Shown one piece after another: positions 36,603 to 47,267 of a DNA stretch of 64,000 nucleotides. Source of the DNA: Stappia albiluteola (GTDB taxonomy: Bacteria; Pseudomonadota; Alphaproteobacteria; Rhizobiales; Stappiaceae); contig NZ_JACFXV010000043.1 in assembly GCF_014050225.1 (NCBI RefSeq), positions 124,001 to 188,000 of the forward strand, written 5' to 3'. The notes beneath the pieces are model-generated. The model saw only the letters and a program-made list of their open reading frames with translations. It searched no databases and was not told the DNA's origin. A program made the translations under genes and the position numbers. Within the stretch, counting starts at the first letter, position 1. Every line of letters starts with the position of its first letter.

Positions 36603-37235
36603 ATGCAGGATCCTGTCGATTTCGCCGTGAACACGCTTGTGCCGATGGTCGTCGAGCAGACGAACCGCGGCGAACGGGCCTATGATATCTATTCGCGGCT
36701 TCTCAAGGAGCGCATTATTTTCCTGACCGGGCCGGTCGAGGATCATATGGCGACCCTGATCTGCGCCCAGCTTCTGTTTCTGGAAGCGGAGAATCCGACC
36801 AAGGAAATTGCGCTGTACATCAATTCGCCGGGCGGCCTGGTGACGTCGGGTCTTGCGATCTACGACACGATGCAGTTCATCCGGCCGGAAGTTTCCACGC
36901 TCTGCATCGGTCAGGCGGCCTCGATGGGGTCCCTCCTGCTTGCAGCGGGCGCAAAGGGAATGCGCTTCGCGCTGCCGAACTCCAGGGTGATGGTACACCA
37001 GCCGTCGGGCGGTTTCCGCGGACAGGCATCCGATATCATGCTGCACGCCCAGGAGATCCTGAAGCTGAAGCGCAGGCTGAATGATATCTACGTGAAGCAC
37101 ACCGGGCAGTCCCTCGATTCCGTCGAAGAGGCGCTCGAGCGTGACAATTTCATGACAGCCGACACAGCAAAGACCTTCGGCATCATCGACGAGGTCATCA
37201 CCGACCGCACGAGCCTTGCCGCGAAAGCGGAATGA
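36603..37235 (+). CDS. clpP: ATP-dependent Clp protease proteolytic subunit
   Basis: This 210-residue serine protease forms a tetradecameric barrel working with ClpX (next gene) and ClpA. The catalytic triad is S107 ([11 protein letters not shown]), H132 ([16 protein letters not shown]) and D181. The ATG at 36603 is preferred because GGAAGAGG lies upstream and the sequence begins in the normal MQDPVDF style; an in-frame ATG at 36567 adds non-family residues. Confidence 0.97.
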   Translation: MQDPVDFAVNTLVPMVVEQTNRGERAYDIYSRLLKERIIFLTGPVEDHMATLICAQLLFLEAENPTKEIALYINSPGGLVTSGLAIYDTMQFIRPEVSTLCIGQAASMGSLLLAAGAKGMRFALPNSRVMVHQPSGGFRGQASDIMLHAQEILKLKRRLNDIYVKHTGQSLDSVEEALERDNFMTADTAKTFGIIDEVITDRTSLAAKAE

Positions 37236-37514
37236 TTTCAGGGACTTTGATTCCCGCCTTCCGGAAGGTGGGGATGTGGGGCCGGGGATGACCACCGCCT
37301 TGCATTCGCCTTAAACCAATATTGATTTTTAAGGTCGAAGCATGGTGACATTCTCAATAGACTGCCGGGGCAGTGCGGTGTTCGATCAGTTCGAGTTCTC
37401 GAGCAGCGATTGAGCCGGCTCCCGAGCGACAAGGGGCAGGGCGGCGGCCTTACCTTTTGCGGGCAGGCAAACGGGGAAGGATATGACCTTCTCCAAGCAC
37501 GCGGGGTTTAACTG

Positions 37515-38780
37515 ATGAGCAAGGCCAGCGGCGGCGACACGAAGAATACGCTCTACTGCTCCTTTTGCGGCAAGAGCCAGCATGAAGTGCGCAAGCTGAT
37601 CGCAGGCCCGACCGTTTTCATCTGCGATGAGTGCGTCGAGCTTTGCATGGATATCATTCGCGAGGAGAACAAATCCTCGCTGGTGAAGTCGCGCGACGGG
37701 ATCCCCACCCCGCAGGAGATCCGTAAGGTTCTCGATGACTATGTCATCGGGCAGAACGGCGCCAAGAAGGTGCTGTCGGTCGCAGTCCACAACCACTACA
37801 AGCGCCTGAACCACGCATCGAAGAACAACGACGTGGAACTGGCCAAGTCGAATATCCTGCTTGTCGGCCCGACCGGCTGCGGCAAGACGCTGCTGGCCCA
37901 GACGCTGGCGCGGATTCTCGACGTGCCCTTCACGATGGCCGATGCCACCACGCTGACTGAAGCCGGCTATGTGGGCGAGGATGTGGAAAACATCATCCTG
38001 AAGCTCCTGCAGTCGGCGGACTACAATGTCGAGCGCGCGCAGCGCGGCATCGTCTATATCGACGAGGTCGACAAGATCAGCCGCAAGGCCGACAACCCGT
38101 CGATTACGCGTGACGTGTCGGGCGAGGGCGTGCAGCAGGCGCTGCTGAAGATCATGGAAGGCACGGTCGCGAGCGTGCCGCCCCAGGGCGGCCGCAAGCA
38201 TCCCCAGCAGGAGTTCCTGCAGGTGGACACGACCAATATCCTGTTCATTTGTGGCGGCGCGTTTGCAGGTCTTGAAAAGATCATTGCCGACCGTGGCCGC
38301 AAGACATCGATCGGCTTCAAGGCGATCGTCGAGGCCCCCGAAGATCGCAAGGTTGGCGAGTTCTTCTCGGAACTAGAGCCGGAAGACCTGCTGAAGTTCG
38401 GTCTCATTCCGGAATTCGTTGGCCGCTTGCCGGTCATCGCGACGCTGGAGGACCTGGACGAGGAAGCCCTGGTCACGATCCTGACCGAGCCGAAAAACGC
38501 GCTCGTGAAGCAGTATCAGCGGCTCTTCGAGATGGAGACGGTGGATCTCACTTTCCATGAGGATGCGCTGAAGGCGATTGCCCGGCGTGCCATCGAGCGC
38601 AAGACCGGCGCTCGCGGCCTTCGCTCCATCATGGAAGCGATCCTGCTGGATACGATGTACGAGCTTCCGGGCCTGAAGGGTGTAAAGGAAGTGGTCATCT
38701 CGCCGGAAGTCGTCGAGGGCAAGGCCCGCCCGCTCTACATATACGAGGATCGGGTCGAGGATTCAGCGACGAGCGCCTGA
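37515..38780 (+). CDS. clpX: ATP-dependent Clp protease ATP-binding subunit ClpX
   Basis: This 421-residue AAA+ unfoldase feeds substrates to ClpP. The N-terminal zinc-binding domain uses C15, C18, C37 and C40. Walker A is GPTGCGKT at 118-125 and Walker B is VYIDEVDKI around 180. The ClpP-contacting IGF-type loop region follows [17 protein letters not shown]. It lies 279 bases after clpP, a gap long enough for its own promoter, though none is obvious. Confidence 0.98.
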   Translation: MSKASGGDTKNTLYCSFCGKSQHEVRKLIAGPTVFICDECVELCMDIIREENKSSLVKSRDGIPTPQEIRKVLDDYVIGQNGAKKVLSVAVHNHYKRLNHASKNNDVELAKSNILLVGPTGCGKTLLAQTLARILDVPFTMADATTLTEAGYVGEDVENIILKLLQSADYNVERAQRGIVYIDEVDKISRKADNPSITRDVSGEGVQQALLKIMEGTVASVPPQGGRKHPQQEFLQVDTTNILFICGGAFAGLEKIIADRGRKTSIGFKAIVEAPEDRKVGEFFSELEPEDLLKFGLIPEFVGRLPVIATLEDLDEEALVTILTEPKNALVKQYQRLFEMETVDLTFHEDALKAIARRAIERKTGARGLRSIMEAILLDTMYELPGLKGVKEVVISPEVVEGKARPLYIYEDRVEDSATSA

Positions 38781-38803
38781 AGACAGTCGGGTGTGCATCG
38801 ATC

Positions 38804-38835
38804 AAGGCGCCGGGCAGCATATCCGGCGCCTTTTT
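38804..38835 (+). terminator. Terminator of clpX
   Basis: GGCGCCGG (38806-38813) pairs with CCGGCGCC (38823-38830) and is followed by TTTTT. It lies shortly after the clpX stop codon. Confidence 0.9.
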
Positions 38836-39145
38836 CGTGGGCGCATCTGTGTAAAACCTCATAGATAACCGCGGAAAGTCGGCAATTCGGCCACGGTTGG
38901 GGTACGCGTGAATACGCGAAACCGCGGGTTAGCTTGACACTCCCAGTGCGGGTAGCCACCTAATAGGCTAACGAGCGACGGGGCGAGTCTGCGCAAGCCG
39001 AGTGAATGGGTGCGTGAGGCCGGCCTTTTTCGAGCCGGGACTTGTGGTGCGCTGCATCATCGGGTCATGGTAAGACCGTCGAGTTCACTGCGCCTGTTTG
39101 TTTCTGCCACTTGGGGAATGACGGGCTGCAAGGAAAGGACATCAG
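38836..39145 (+). promoter_or_regulatory. lon upstream region with candidate promoter
   Basis: About 310 bases without a gene. CTTGACA at 38933-38939 is a good -35, and CACCTAATA (38957-38965) is the nearest -10-like stretch. The CTTGA core resembles heat-shock sigma-32 promoters, as expected for lon, but the spacing is longer than usual, so the sigma factor is uncertain. Confidence 0.45.
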
Positions 39146-41578
39146 ATGACTGAATCCCAGACGCAGCTGGCAGGTGGGGGTGAAGAGGCGGTCTATCCGG
39201 TTCTTCCCCTGCGGGACATTGTTGTGTTCCCTCACATGATCGTGCCGCTGTTCGTCGGCCGCGAAAAGTCCATTCGCGCGCTTGAGGAGGTTATGAATTC
39301 GGACAAGCAGATCCTGCTGGCCACGCAAGTGAACGCCTCCGACGACGATCCTTCTCCAAAGGACATCTACCAGATCGGCACGCTTGCGACCGTGCTTCAA
39401 CTCCTGAAATTGCCCGACAATACCGTAAAGGTGTTGGTCGAAGGTGCCGCGCGCGCGGAAATCGGCGACTACACCTCGCGGGAGGATCTCTTCGAGGCGC
39501 ATGCCCGAGTCCTGCCGGAAGCCGAGGGCGACCCGGTGGAGATCGAAGCGCTGGCCCGCTCGGTGGTTTCCGAGTTCGAGAATTACGTGAAGCTCAACAA
39601 GAAGGTTTCACCGGAGGTTCTCGGCGCTGTAAGCCAGATCGACGACTATTCCAAGCTCGCCGATACGATTGCCTCGCATCTCGCGGTGAAGATCCCGGAG
39701 AAGCAGGAAATCCTAGGTATTGTCTCGGTCGCCGGCCGGCTCGAGCGTGTGCTCGGGCTGATGGAGAGCGAGATCTCCGTTCTCCAGGTGGAAAAGCGTA
39801 TCCGTTCGCGCGTCAAGCGCCAGATGGAGAAGACGCAGCGCGAGTACTACCTCAACGAGCAGATGAAGGCGATCCAGAAGGAACTCGGCGACGGCGAGGA
39901 AGGCCGCGACGAGGTTGCCGAACTGGAAGAGCGCATCTCCAAGACCAAGCTTTCGAAGGAAGCCCGCGAAAAGGCCAATGCGGAGCTGAAGAAGCTCAAG
40001 CAGATGAGCCCGATGTCGGCGGAAGCTACCGTGGTGCGGAATTACCTAGACTGGATGCTCGGCATCCCGTGGGGCAAGCGCAGCAAGGTAAAGCACGACC
40101 TGGCATTCGCGGAGGAAGTGCTGAACGCGGACCACTACGGCCTTGAGAAGGTCAAGGAGCGCATCGTCGAGTATCTGGCGGTGCAGAAGCGCTCCACCAA
40201 GCTCAAGGGGCCGATTCTCTGCCTCGTTGGCCCTCCGGGCGTTGGCAAGACCTCGCTCGGCAAGTCGATTGCCAAGGCAACGGGACGCGAATTCGTCCGC
40301 ATGTCGCTGGGCGGCGTGCGCGACGAAGCGGAAATCCGGGGTCACCGGCGGACGTATATCGGCTCGATGCCCGGCAAGGTCATCCAGTCGATGAAGAAGG
40401 CCAAGAAGTCCAATCCGCTCTTCCTGCTCGACGAGATCGACAAGATGGGCATGGATTTCCGGGGCGATCCGTCGTCGGCTCTGCTGGAGGTGCTGGATCC
40501 GGAGCAGAACTCCTCGTTCATGGATCACTATCTGGAGGTCGAGTACGACCTTTCGGAGGTGATGTTCGTGACGACGGCGAACACGCTCAACATCCCGCCC
40601 CCCTTGATGGATCGTATGGAGATCATTCGCATCGCCGGTTACACGGAAGATGAGAAGGTCGAGATCTCCCGCCGGCACCTGCTTACGAAGGCGGTCAAGG
40701 ACCATGGCCTGAGGGAAGGCGAGTTCGAGGTGACCGACGAGGCGCTTCGGATGGTCATTCGCCGCTACACGCGGGAAGCGGGCGTCCGCAATCTCGAGCG
40801 CGAGCTGGCTTCGCTTGCCCGCAAGGCGGTGAAGAACATCCTGATGTCCGACCTCACGAAGATCGTCGTGACGGAACAGGTGGTCGAGGAGTATCTCGGC
40901 GTGCCGCGCTTCCGGTATGGCGAGGCGGAGCTGGAGGACCAGGTCGGTGTCGTCACCGGCCTTGCCTGGACGGAGGTCGGCGGCGAATTGCTGACGATCG
41001 AAGGCGTCATGATGCCCGGCAAGGGCAAGATGACGGTCACCGGCAACCTTCGCGACGTGATGAAGGAGTCCATCTCTGCGGCCGCGTCCTATGTGCGCTC
41101 GCGTGCGATCGACTTCGGCATCGAGCCACCGCTCTTCGACAAGCGGGACATCCACGTCCACGTGCCTGAAGGGGCAACGCCCAAGGACGGACCGTCCGCG
41201 GGTATCGCAATGGCGACGGCGGTCATTTCGGTGATGACCGGCATTCCGGCCCGCCGCGATGTCGCCATGACCGGCGAGATCACGCTGCGTGGCCGCATCC
41301 TGCCGATCGGCGGACTGAAGGAGAAGCTCCTTGCGGCCCTTCGCGGCGGTATCAAGACCGTGCTTATTCCGGAGGACAACGCCAAGGACCTGGCGGATAT
41401 CCCGGACAATGTGAAGAACGGCCTTGAGATCGTTCCGGTCTCGCGCATGGAGGAGGTGCTGCGCAAGGCGCTCACCCGCATGCCGGAAGCCATCGAATGG
41501 ACTGAGGAAGACGAGGCTAAGACCCCTAAGGAAGCCTCTGTTTCCGAAGAAGATTCCCCTGGCATGGTTGCGCACTGA
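39146..41578 (+). CDS. lon: ATP-dependent protease Lon
   Basis: This 810-residue AAA+ serine protease degrades misfolded and regulatory proteins. It has an N-terminal substrate domain opening [15 protein letters not shown], coiled-coil linkers around 185-250, and Walker [14 protein letters not shown]. The proteolytic domain has the Ser-Lys dyad S684 (PKDGPSAG) and K727. GGAAAGGA precedes the ATG. It is followed by a strong terminator and hupB, as in many proteobacteria. Confidence 0.98.
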   Translation: MTESQTQLAGGGEEAVYPVLPLRDIVVFPHMIVPLFVGREKSIRALEEVMNSDKQILLATQVNASDDDPSPKDIYQIGTLATVLQLLKLPDNTVKVLVEGAARAEIGDYTSREDLFEAHARVLPEAEGDPVEIEALARSVVSEFENYVKLNKKVSPEVLGAVSQIDDYSKLADTIASHLAVKIPEKQEILGIVSVAGRLERVLGLMESEISVLQVEKRIRSRVKRQMEKTQREYYLNEQMKAIQKELGDGEEGRDEVAELEERISKTKLSKEAREKANAELKKLKQMSPMSAEATVVRNYLDWMLGIPWGKRSKVKHDLAFAEEVLNADHYGLEKVKERIVEYLAVQKRSTKLKGPILCLVGPPGVGKTSLGKSIAKATGREFVRMSLGGVRDEAEIRGHRRTYIGSMPGKVIQSMKKAKKSNPLFLLDEIDKMGMDFRGDPSSALLEVLDPEQNSSFMDHYLEVEYDLSEVMFVTTANTLNIPPPLMDRMEIIRIAGYTEDEKVEISRRHLLTKAVKDHGLREGEFEVTDEALRMVIRRYTREAGVRNLERELASLARKAVKNILMSDLTKIVVTEQVVEEYLGVPRFRYGEAELEDQVGVVTGLAWTEVGGELLTIEGVMMPGKGKMTVTGNLRDVMKESISAAASYVRSRAIDFGIEPPLFDKRDIHVHVPEGATPKDGPSAGIAMATAVISVMTGIPARRDVAMTGEITLRGRILPIGGLKEKLLAALRGGIKTVLIPEDNAKDLADIPDNVKNGLEIVPVSRMEEVLRKALTRMPEAIEWTEEDEAKTPKEASVSEEDSPGMVAH

Positions 41579-41604
41579 CGCAAGCGTGAAACGCGAAAAA
41601 CCGA

Positions 41605-41632
41605 GGCCCCGGCGCAAGCCGGGGCCTTTTCT
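41605..41632 (+). terminator. Terminator of lon
   Basis: GGCCCCGGC (41605-41613) and GCCGGGGCC (41618-41626) form a 9-bp stem with a GCAA tetraloop, followed by TTTTCTTTT. Confidence 0.92.
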
Positions 41633-41775
41633 TTTGAAAAACCTGACCTGAATCGCGAAAAATCGCGGATTTCCGCCATTTTCGGCTTGCTTTGGCCGGT
41701 GATTCGAAAGACTGTCGCGCCGGAGCCTGTTGCGAATCGACAGGTAAACCGCTGTTTCCAAGAAAGGTGACTGCT

Positions 41776-42051
41776 ATGAACAAAAACGATCTGATCGCAG
41801 CCGTGGCCGAAAAGACCGGCCTGACCAAGGCGCAGGCGGGCGAAGCTGTCGATGCAACCTTCGATGCCATCACCGGCTCGCTGAAGGGTGGCGACGAGGT
41901 CCGCATTATCGGCTTCGGCAACTTCAGCGTTTCCGAGCGTGCGGCTTCCGAAGGCCGTAACCCGCGCACTGGCGAGACGATTCAGATCCCGGCTTCCAAG
42001 ACCCCGAAGTTCAAGGCCGGCAAGGGCCTCAAGGACGCGGTCAACGGCTAA
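41776..42051 (+). CDS. hupB: HU-family DNA-binding protein
   Basis: This 91-residue histone-like protein bends and compacts DNA. It starts [20 protein letters not shown] and has the IIGFGNFSV strand and the [23 protein letters not shown]-binding arm with its intercalating proline. The ATG at 41776 has AGAAAGGTGA upstream; the longer frame from 41692 is not HU-like. Confidence 0.97.
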   Translation: MNKNDLIAAVAEKTGLTKAQAGEAVDATFDAITGSLKGGDEVRIIGFGNFSVSERAASEGRNPRTGETIQIPASKTPKFKAGKGLKDAVNG

Positions 42052-42074
42052 GCCTGAACGAGCGACGGTTTTTC

Positions 42075-42131
42075 GGAGCGCCGCGCGCTGCCGCCGTTTC
42101 AGGCGGATCAGCGCCGGCGCTCCACCTTTTT
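42075..42131 (+). terminator. Terminator of hupB
   Basis: GGAGCGCC (42075-42082) pairs with GGCGCTCC (42116-42123), enclosing an inner CCGCC/GGCGG hairpin, then a run of six T to 42131. Its T-run touches the -35 box of the next promoter. Confidence 0.8.
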
Positions 42132-42158
42132 TGTCACAGGCAAACTCGTGGATATAAT
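42131..42158 (+). promoter_or_regulatory. Promoter of tRNA-Val
   Basis: TTGTCA (42131-42136) and a perfect TATAAT (42153-42158) are separated by 16 bases, about 95 bases upstream of the tRNA-Val 5' end. Confidence 0.75.
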
Positions 42159-42257
42159 CGCTGCTGGCGACTGAAGCCGCGGACGCTCTTGCAATATGCG
42201 GCCGGACGGCATAGACAACCGCAGTCCGGTGACAAGGCCAGAGTTGTCTGGCCCGCG

Positions 42258-42333
42258 GGCGGTTAGCTCAGTTGGTAGAGCGCCTCGTTTACACCGAGGA
42301 TGTCGGGAGTTCGAGTCTCTCACCGCCCACCAT
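42258..42333 (+). tRNA. tRNA-Val (anticodon TAC)
   Basis: This 76-base tRNA has acceptor GGGCGGT pairing with ACCGCCC, D-arm AGCTCAGTTGGTAGAGC, anticodon stem CCTCG/CGAGG around TTTACAC (anticodon TAC), T-arm with GTTCGAGTC and an encoded CCA. Confidence 0.98.
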
Positions 42334-42534
42334 TTCCCTGTTTTGGGTGCATCTGCGGCCGGCGTCTGTTTCCTGCAATTTGAGCTGTTTGACGATTGCC
42401 GAAGGCGTGACTTCGGCTGTCCGATCGCATTCTGCCTCGCGTATGCTTTTCCACAAGCGGAGGAAGTGGCGGCTGGGAATTTCGCGGATTTTCGCTGCAT
42501 TGTTCAAAAGGTCGCCTGGCCGGCCTTGCGGCGC

Positions 42535-42563
42535 TTGACACCTGCCTCGTGTCGCCGTACATC
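42535..42563 (+). promoter_or_regulatory. Promoter candidate for the tRNA-Asp pair
   Basis: A perfect TTGACA (42535-42540), 17 bases, then TACATC (42558-42563), about 38 bases upstream of the first tRNA-Asp. The -10 box is weak. Confidence 0.55.
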
Positions 42564-42601
42564 AGCGCCACCTCGGGCGGTTCCGAAATCGCCCGGACGA
42601 A

Positions 42602-42678
42602 GCGGGTGTAGCTCAGTTGGTTAGAGTGCCGGCCTGTCACGCCGGAGGTCGCGGGTTCGAGCCCCGTCACTCGCGCCA
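42602..42678 (+). tRNA. tRNA-Asp (anticodon GTC), copy 1
   Basis: This 77-base tRNA has acceptor GCGGGTG pairing with CACTCGC (one G-T pair), anticodon stem GCCGG.. around CTGTCAC (anticodon GTC), discriminator G and encoded CCA. It is identical over its full length to copy 2. Confidence 0.98.
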
Positions 42679-42747
42679 CTTCCCTGAAAGATCGTGTTCC
42701 TCGAGCCGGTCGGACTTCCGGGAAGGGCGCAAAAGCGAAATTGGCGA

Positions 42748-42824
42748 GCGGGTGTAGCTCAGTTGGTTAGAGTGCCGGCCTGTCACGCCGGAGGTCGCGG
42801 GTTCGAGCCCCGTCACTCGCGCCA
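42748..42824 (+). tRNA. tRNA-Asp (anticodon GTC), copy 2
   Basis: This is identical to the tRNA-Asp at 42602-42678, starting 146 bases later. The flanking bases differ, so only the tRNA itself is conserved. No separate promoter is obvious, so it may be co-transcribed with copy 1. Confidence 0.98.
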
Positions 42825-43284
42825 TTCGCTTGATTGGACTTTCCGAAAATCGCAGGATGTTCAGGGCCCGCGCCGGTTGGTGGCGGGTTGCTGTCGTTGA
42901 AGGGCGAAATCCCAGGGCTTTGGGCGAATGTTGGATTCGCCTGCCGGTCGGACTGCGCATTTTCTTCTCCCTCCCTGATATCCATGGCCATGATCCGCCG
43001 CATGACCTTTCGTTTTGACGGCTATCGCGACTTGTTGAAGTCGCCGAAATTTTGCCATCGGAGGGAATGCCGGTGGATGGCCACCCGATTGCGCACTTTA
43101 TATGACTGTTGTGGGACTTGCGTTGCATGTGAGCGTGGGATAAGCGTGCCCACGCGGCGATTGCATCGGTCCCAACCTGATGTCGCCGCCGGTGCGGATC
43201 GGCTGATCGTGTTCCTCGGCAAGCCCGGGCGGAGCGATCGCCACAATCCCGCCACATGATCCATGCGCAGGGACATGTTCGAAC
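42825..43284. other. tRNA-Asp to nuoA intergenic region
   Basis: About 460 bases with no convincing gene on either strand. TATATG near 43099 could be a -10 box for the nuo operon but lacks a matching -35. No strong hairpin or terminator was seen after the tRNA. Confidence 0.5.
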
Positions 43285-43650
43285 ATGGAAGAGCTCCTTA
43301 GGGACTATGTGCCCGTCATCGTGTTCATCGGCGTTTCTCTGGTGATCGGTCTGGCGCTGCTGGTGGCGCCGTTCCTGGTTGCCTATCAGAATCCCGATTC
43401 GGAAAAGCTCTCGGCCTATGAGTGCGGCTTCAACGCCTTCGATGATGCGCGAATGAAGTTCGACGTCCGCTTCTATCTGGTGTCGATCCTGTTCATCATC
43501 TTCGACCTCGAGGTGGCCTTCCTGTTTCCGTGGTCGGTCGCGTTCGGCGATCTCGGCTGGTACGGCTTCTGGTCTATGATGATCTTCCTTGGGGTCTTGA
43601 CGATTGGCTTCATCTACGAATGGAAGAAGGGAGCTCTGGAATGGGATTGA
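43285..43650 (+). CDS. nuoA: NADH-quinone oxidoreductase subunit A
   Basis: This 121-residue membrane subunit of complex I has three transmembrane helices (about 9-31, 67-88, 95-115) and the conserved loop [26 protein letters not shown] with its Cys. It is the first gene of a complete 14-gene nuo operon. The stop overlaps the nuoB start. Confidence 0.97.
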   Translation: MEELLRDYVPVIVFIGVSLVIGLALLVAPFLVAYQNPDSEKLSAYECGFNAFDDARMKFDVRFYLVSILFIIFDLEVAFLFPWSVAFGDLGWYGFWSMMIFLGVLTIGFIYEWKKGALEWD

Positions 43651-44219
43651 CGACTTCCGAGCCGCTGATTGCGCCGGCTCCAAAGGGCATCATCGATCCC
43701 AATACGGGCAAGCCCGTCGGCTCAGACGACGCATTCTTCCAGGGCATAAATGACGAACTGGCTGACAAGGGTTTCGTCGTTACTGCGACGGACAACCTGA
43801 TTCAGTGGGCCCGTACGGGTTCGCTGATGTGGATGACATTCGGCCTGGCCTGTTGCGCCGTCGAGATGATGCAGATGTCGATGCCGCGCTATGACGTGGA
43901 GCGCTTCGGCTTTGCGCCGCGGGCAAGCCCGCGCCAGTCCGACGTGATGATCGTCGCCGGCACGCTGACCAACAAGATGGCGCCGGCTCTGCGCAAGGTC
44001 TACGACCAGATGCCGGAACCGCGCTATGTGATTTCGATGGGGTCCTGCGCCAACGGCGGTGGCTACTACCACTATTCTTATTCCGTGGTTCGCGGCTGCG
44101 ATCGCGTGGTGCCGGTGGACATCTACGTCCCGGGCTGCCCGCCGACCGCCGAGGCGCTGCTTTACGGTGTTCTTCTGCTGCAGAAGAAGATCCGCCGCAC
44201 CGGCACGATCGAGCGTTAG
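43641..44219 (+). CDS. nuoB: NADH-quinone oxidoreductase subunit B
   Basis: This 192-residue subunit carries the terminal [4Fe-4S] cluster N2, which passes electrons to quinone. The ligands C71, C72, C136 and C166 are all present ([26 protein letters not shown]). The ATG at 43641 overlaps the nuoA stop by 10 bases; an open frame from 43530 lies inside nuoA and is rejected. Confidence 0.97.
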   Translation: MGLTTSEPLIAPAPKGIIDPNTGKPVGSDDAFFQGINDELADKGFVVTATDNLIQWARTGSLMWMTFGLACCAVEMMQMSMPRYDVERFGFAPRASPRQSDVMIVAGTLTNKMAPALRKVYDQMPEPRYVISMGSCANGGGYYHYSYSVVRGCDRVVPVDIYVPGCPPTAEALLYGVLLLQKKIRRTGTIER

Positions 44220-44275
44220 GCGAGGATGGCACGGCAATGGCCACAAGCGGGTCGAATCTGACGGGCGAAGGTGTC

Positions 44276-44881
44276 ATGGACGAGACGCTCACCGAACTCG
44301 GCGAACACATTCAGGCATCGCTCGGCGATGCCATCGATGGCTGGTCGGTTGCCTATGGCGAACTGACCGTGGAGGCGAGGGCAGCGGAAATCATTTCCGT
44401 CATCCGGTTCCTGCGCGACGATGCGCGCTGCCAGTTCATCAACCTGACGGATCTCTGCGGCGTCGATTGGCCTGAGCGCGATCGCCGTTTCGATGTGGTC
44501 TATCACCTGCTGTCGCCGAAGCAGAACCTGCGTATCCGCGTCAAGGTGATGGCGGACGAGGAAGTGCCGGTGCCCTCACTGGTGTCGATCTTTCCGGCGG
44601 CCGAATGGTACGAGCGCGAAGCCTACGACATGTACGGCATGCTGTTTTCCGACCATCCGGACCTGCGCCGCATCCTGACCGACTATGGCTTCGACGGCTT
44701 TCCGCTGCGCAAGGATTTCCCGCTGACGGGTTATGTCGAGGTCCGTTACGACGACGAGAAGAAGCGCGTGGTCTACGAACCGGTGCGCCTCAACCAGGAA
44801 TTCCGCGACTTCGATTTCCTTTCGCCCTGGGAAGGCACGGACTACGTGCTGCCCGGTGACGAAAAAGCAAAGTCCAATTGA
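44276..44881 (+). CDS. nuoC: NADH-quinone oxidoreductase subunit C
   Basis: This 201-residue (30 kDa) peripheral-arm subunit has the [24 protein letters not shown] core and the signature [28 protein letters not shown] start it at the ATG at 44276, after GAAGG, because the family begins with a similar MxEALxEL segment; an in-frame ATG at 44237 with GAGG upstream would add 13 residues. NuoD follows after a short overlap-free junction. Confidence 0.94.
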   Translation: MDETLTELGEHIQASLGDAIDGWSVAYGELTVEARAAEIISVIRFLRDDARCQFINLTDLCGVDWPERDRRFDVVYHLLSPKQNLRIRVKVMADEEVPVPSLVSIFPAAEWYEREAYDMYGMLFSDHPDLRRILTDYGFDGFPLRKDFPLTGYVEVRYDDEKKRVVYEPVRLNQEFRDFDFLSPWEGTDYVLPGDEKAKSN

Positions 44882-44889
44882 GGCAGCCG

Positions 44890-46074
44890 ATGGCAGAGGC
44901 TCAGGTCCGCAACTTCAATATCAATTTCGGTCCGCAACACCCGGCGGCGCACGGCGTGCTGCGCCTGGTGTTGGAGCTGGACGGCGAGGTCGTGACCCGC
45001 GTCGATCCGCATATCGGCCTGCTGCACCGCGGCACCGAAAAGCTGCTGGAGCACAAGACCTATCTGCAGGGCGTGCCCTATTTCGACCGCCTCGACTACG
45101 TGGCGCCGATGAATCAGGAGCACGCCTTCGCGCTGGCCGTCGAGAAGCTCGTCGGCATCGAGGTGCCGAAGCGCGGCCAGCTGATCCGCGTGCTCTATTC
45201 CGAGATCGGTCGCTTGCTGTCGCATCTCCTCAATGTGACGACGCAGGCACTCGACGTCGGCGCGCTGACGCCGCCGCTGTGGGGCTTCGAGGCTCGCGAA
45301 GAGCTGATGGTCTTCTATGAGCGCGCCTCCGGCTCGCGCATGCATGCGGCCTATGTTCGGCCGGGCGGCGTCCATCAGGATCTGCCGAAGGCGCTTCTGG
45401 ACGATATCTGGGACTTCTGCGACCCGTTCCTGAAGACCGTGGACGATATCGAGGGGCTGCTGACGGACAACCGTATCTTCAAGCAGCGCAACGTCGACAT
45501 CGGCGTGGTGTCGCTGGACGAGGCGTGGGCGCGCGGCTTTTCGGGCGTGATGGTGCGCGGTTCCGGCGCGCCGTGGGACCTGCGCAAGGCGCAACCCTAC
45601 GAGTGCTATTCGGAGCTCGAGTTCGATATCCCGATCGGCAAGAACGGTGACTGCTACGACCGTTATCTGATCCGCATGGAGGAGATGCGCCAGTCGGTCC
45701 GCATCATGAAGCAGTGCCTTGAAAAGCTGACGGTGGAGACCGGGCCCGTGTCATCGGCCGACGGCAAGGTGGTGCCGCCGAAGCGCGGCGAGATGAAGCG
45801 CTCGATGGAGGCGCTGATCCACCACTTCAAGCTCTATACCGAGGGTTACCGCGTCCCCGAGGGCGAGGTCTATGCCGCCGTCGAAGCGCCGAAGGGCGAA
45901 TTCGGCGTCTATCTCGTCTCTGACGGGTCCAACAAACCCTATCGCTGCAAGATCAAGGCGCCCGGTTTCGCGCATCTGGCGGCGATGGATTTCATGAGCC
46001 GTGGACACATGCTCGCCGACGTTTCGGCGGTGCTGGGTTCCCTTGACATCGTGTTCGGAGAGGTTGACCGGTAA
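44890..46074 (+). CDS. nuoD: NADH-quinone oxidoreductase subunit D
   Basis: This 394-residue (49 kDa) subunit forms the quinone-binding cavity with NuoB. It has [22 protein letters not shown] with the quinone-site His, [13 protein letters not shown] and [29 protein letters not shown] precedes the ATG at 44890. Its TAA stop overlaps the nuoE ATG by one base (TAATG). Confidence 0.97.
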   Translation: MAEAQVRNFNINFGPQHPAAHGVLRLVLELDGEVVTRVDPHIGLLHRGTEKLLEHKTYLQGVPYFDRLDYVAPMNQEHAFALAVEKLVGIEVPKRGQLIRVLYSEIGRLLSHLLNVTTQALDVGALTPPLWGFEAREELMVFYERASGSRMHAAYVRPGGVHQDLPKALLDDIWDFCDPFLKTVDDIEGLLTDNRIFKQRNVDIGVVSLDEAWARGFSGVMVRGSGAPWDLRKAQPYECYSELEFDIPIGKNGDCYDRYLIRMEEMRQSVRIMKQCLEKLTVETGPVSSADGKVVPPKRGEMKRSMEALIHHFKLYTEGYRVPEGEVYAAVEAPKGEFGVYLVSDGSNKPYRCKIKAPGFAHLAAMDFMSRGHMLADVSAVLGSLDIVFGEVDR

Positions 46075-47252
46075 TGGCCGTTCGTCGCCTTCACCATGAG
46101 CAGCCTGAGAGCTTCGCCTTCAGCGAGGAAAACCTCGCCTGGGCGCGGAACGTGATCGGGCGCTATCCGGAGGGCCGCCAGGCGTCGGCCGTGATCCCGC
46201 TGCTGTGGCGGGCGCAGGAACAGCATGACGGCTGGCTGCCGGAGCCGGCAATCCGCTACGTGGCGGACATGCTGGGCATGCCGCATATCCGCGTGCTGGA
46301 AGTGGCGACCTTCTACACGATGTTCCAGCTGCAACCCGTGGGCAAGAAAGCGCATATCCAGGTCTGCGGCACGACGCCGTGCCAGCTGCGCGGTGCGGAA
46401 GATCTGATCCGCATCTGCAAGAGCCGCATCGCGGCTCATTCGCACGAGTTGTCTGAGGATGGCAACTTCTCCTGGGAAGAGGTGGAGTGCCTGGGTGCAT
46501 GCGTGAATGCGCCAATGGTGCAGATTTTCAAGGACACTTACGAGGACCTGACGCCGGAAAGCTTCGAGAAGCTCATCGACGATATCGCGGCCGGTCGCGA
46601 GGTCGTGCCCGGTCCGCAGAACGGCCGCCGGTTCGGTGCGCCGGAAGGCGGAGCGACGACGCTGACCGAGATTGCCGACACCACTGTGGGCGCGGATCCG
46701 CTGGCCCATGTGGTCGCTGGCGCGGAGGCTGCCTCGCATGCCTTCGCCGGCCCTTCGATCAATGGCGGCGGCAGCGATTTCGCCGGTATCCCGGAGGCAG
46801 GCGCCTTCAAGGTGGCGAAGAAGCCTTCGGCGAAGAAGGCCGCCGAACCGAAATCTCCGGCGACCCGCGAGGCCAAGGCAGAGAACGTCGCCAAGCCGGA
46901 GCCGGAAGACCGGCCCGAGGTGGAGGCCATGCGTTCGGAAGGCGGGGTTGCCGACGAGGCTAAGCCCGAACTGCTGGCCGAACCGGACAACGGCAAGGCT
47001 GACGATCTGAAGCGGATCAAGGGCGTTGGCCCGAAGATCGAGGGGCTACTGAACGAAGCCGGCATCTTCCATTTCCGCCAGATCGCGTCATGGACCGAGG
47101 AAAACAAGTCCTGGATGGACGAGCGCCTGCAGTTCAAGGGGCGCATCGACCGCGAGGACTGGATCGGTCAGGCGAAAGTGCTGGCAGATGGCGGCGACAC
47201 CGAATTTTCCAAGCGCGTCGACAATGGCGACGTGCCGACGAGCAAGGCGTAA
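46074..47252 (+). CDS. nuoE: NADH-quinone oxidoreductase subunit E with C-terminal helix-hairpin-helix extension
   Basis: This 392-residue protein is much longer than the usual 160-240. Residues 1-175 are a normal NuoE/24 kDa domain with [2Fe-2S] cluster N1a ligands C98, C103, C139 and C143. Residues about 180-305 are a low-complexity Ala/Lys/Glu/Pro linker. Residues about 310-372 ([21 protein letters not shown]...) form a helix-hairpin-helix module like that appended to other rhizobial proteins. The cluster part supports NADH oxidation with NuoF; the role of the extension is unknown. Confidence 0.93.
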   Translation: MAVRRLHHEQPESFAFSEENLAWARNVIGRYPEGRQASAVIPLLWRAQEQHDGWLPEPAIRYVADMLGMPHIRVLEVATFYTMFQLQPVGKKAHIQVCGTTPCQLRGAEDLIRICKSRIAAHSHELSEDGNFSWEEVECLGACVNAPMVQIFKDTYEDLTPESFEKLIDDIAAGREVVPGPQNGRRFGAPEGGATTLTEIADTTVGADPLAHVVAGAEAASHAFAGPSINGGGSDFAGIPEAGAFKVAKKPSAKKAAEPKSPATREAKAENVAKPEPEDRPEVEAMRSEGGVADEAKPELLAEPDNGKADDLKRIKGVGPKIEGLLNEAGIFHFRQIASWTEENKSWMDERLQFKGRIDREDWIGQAKVLADGGDTEFSKRVDNGDVPTSKA

Positions 47253-47267
47253 GGTGGGCTTGGCGAC

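Noticed and set aside
40046-41761. Minus-strand open frame of 571 codons opposite lon
   Set aside because: Antisense shadow; lon has complete ATPase and protease motifs.
42197-43284. Possible integrated element or small genes around the tRNA cluster
   Set aside because: No integrase, att-like repeat of the tRNA 3' ends, or coherent protein was seen; open frames run through the tRNAs.
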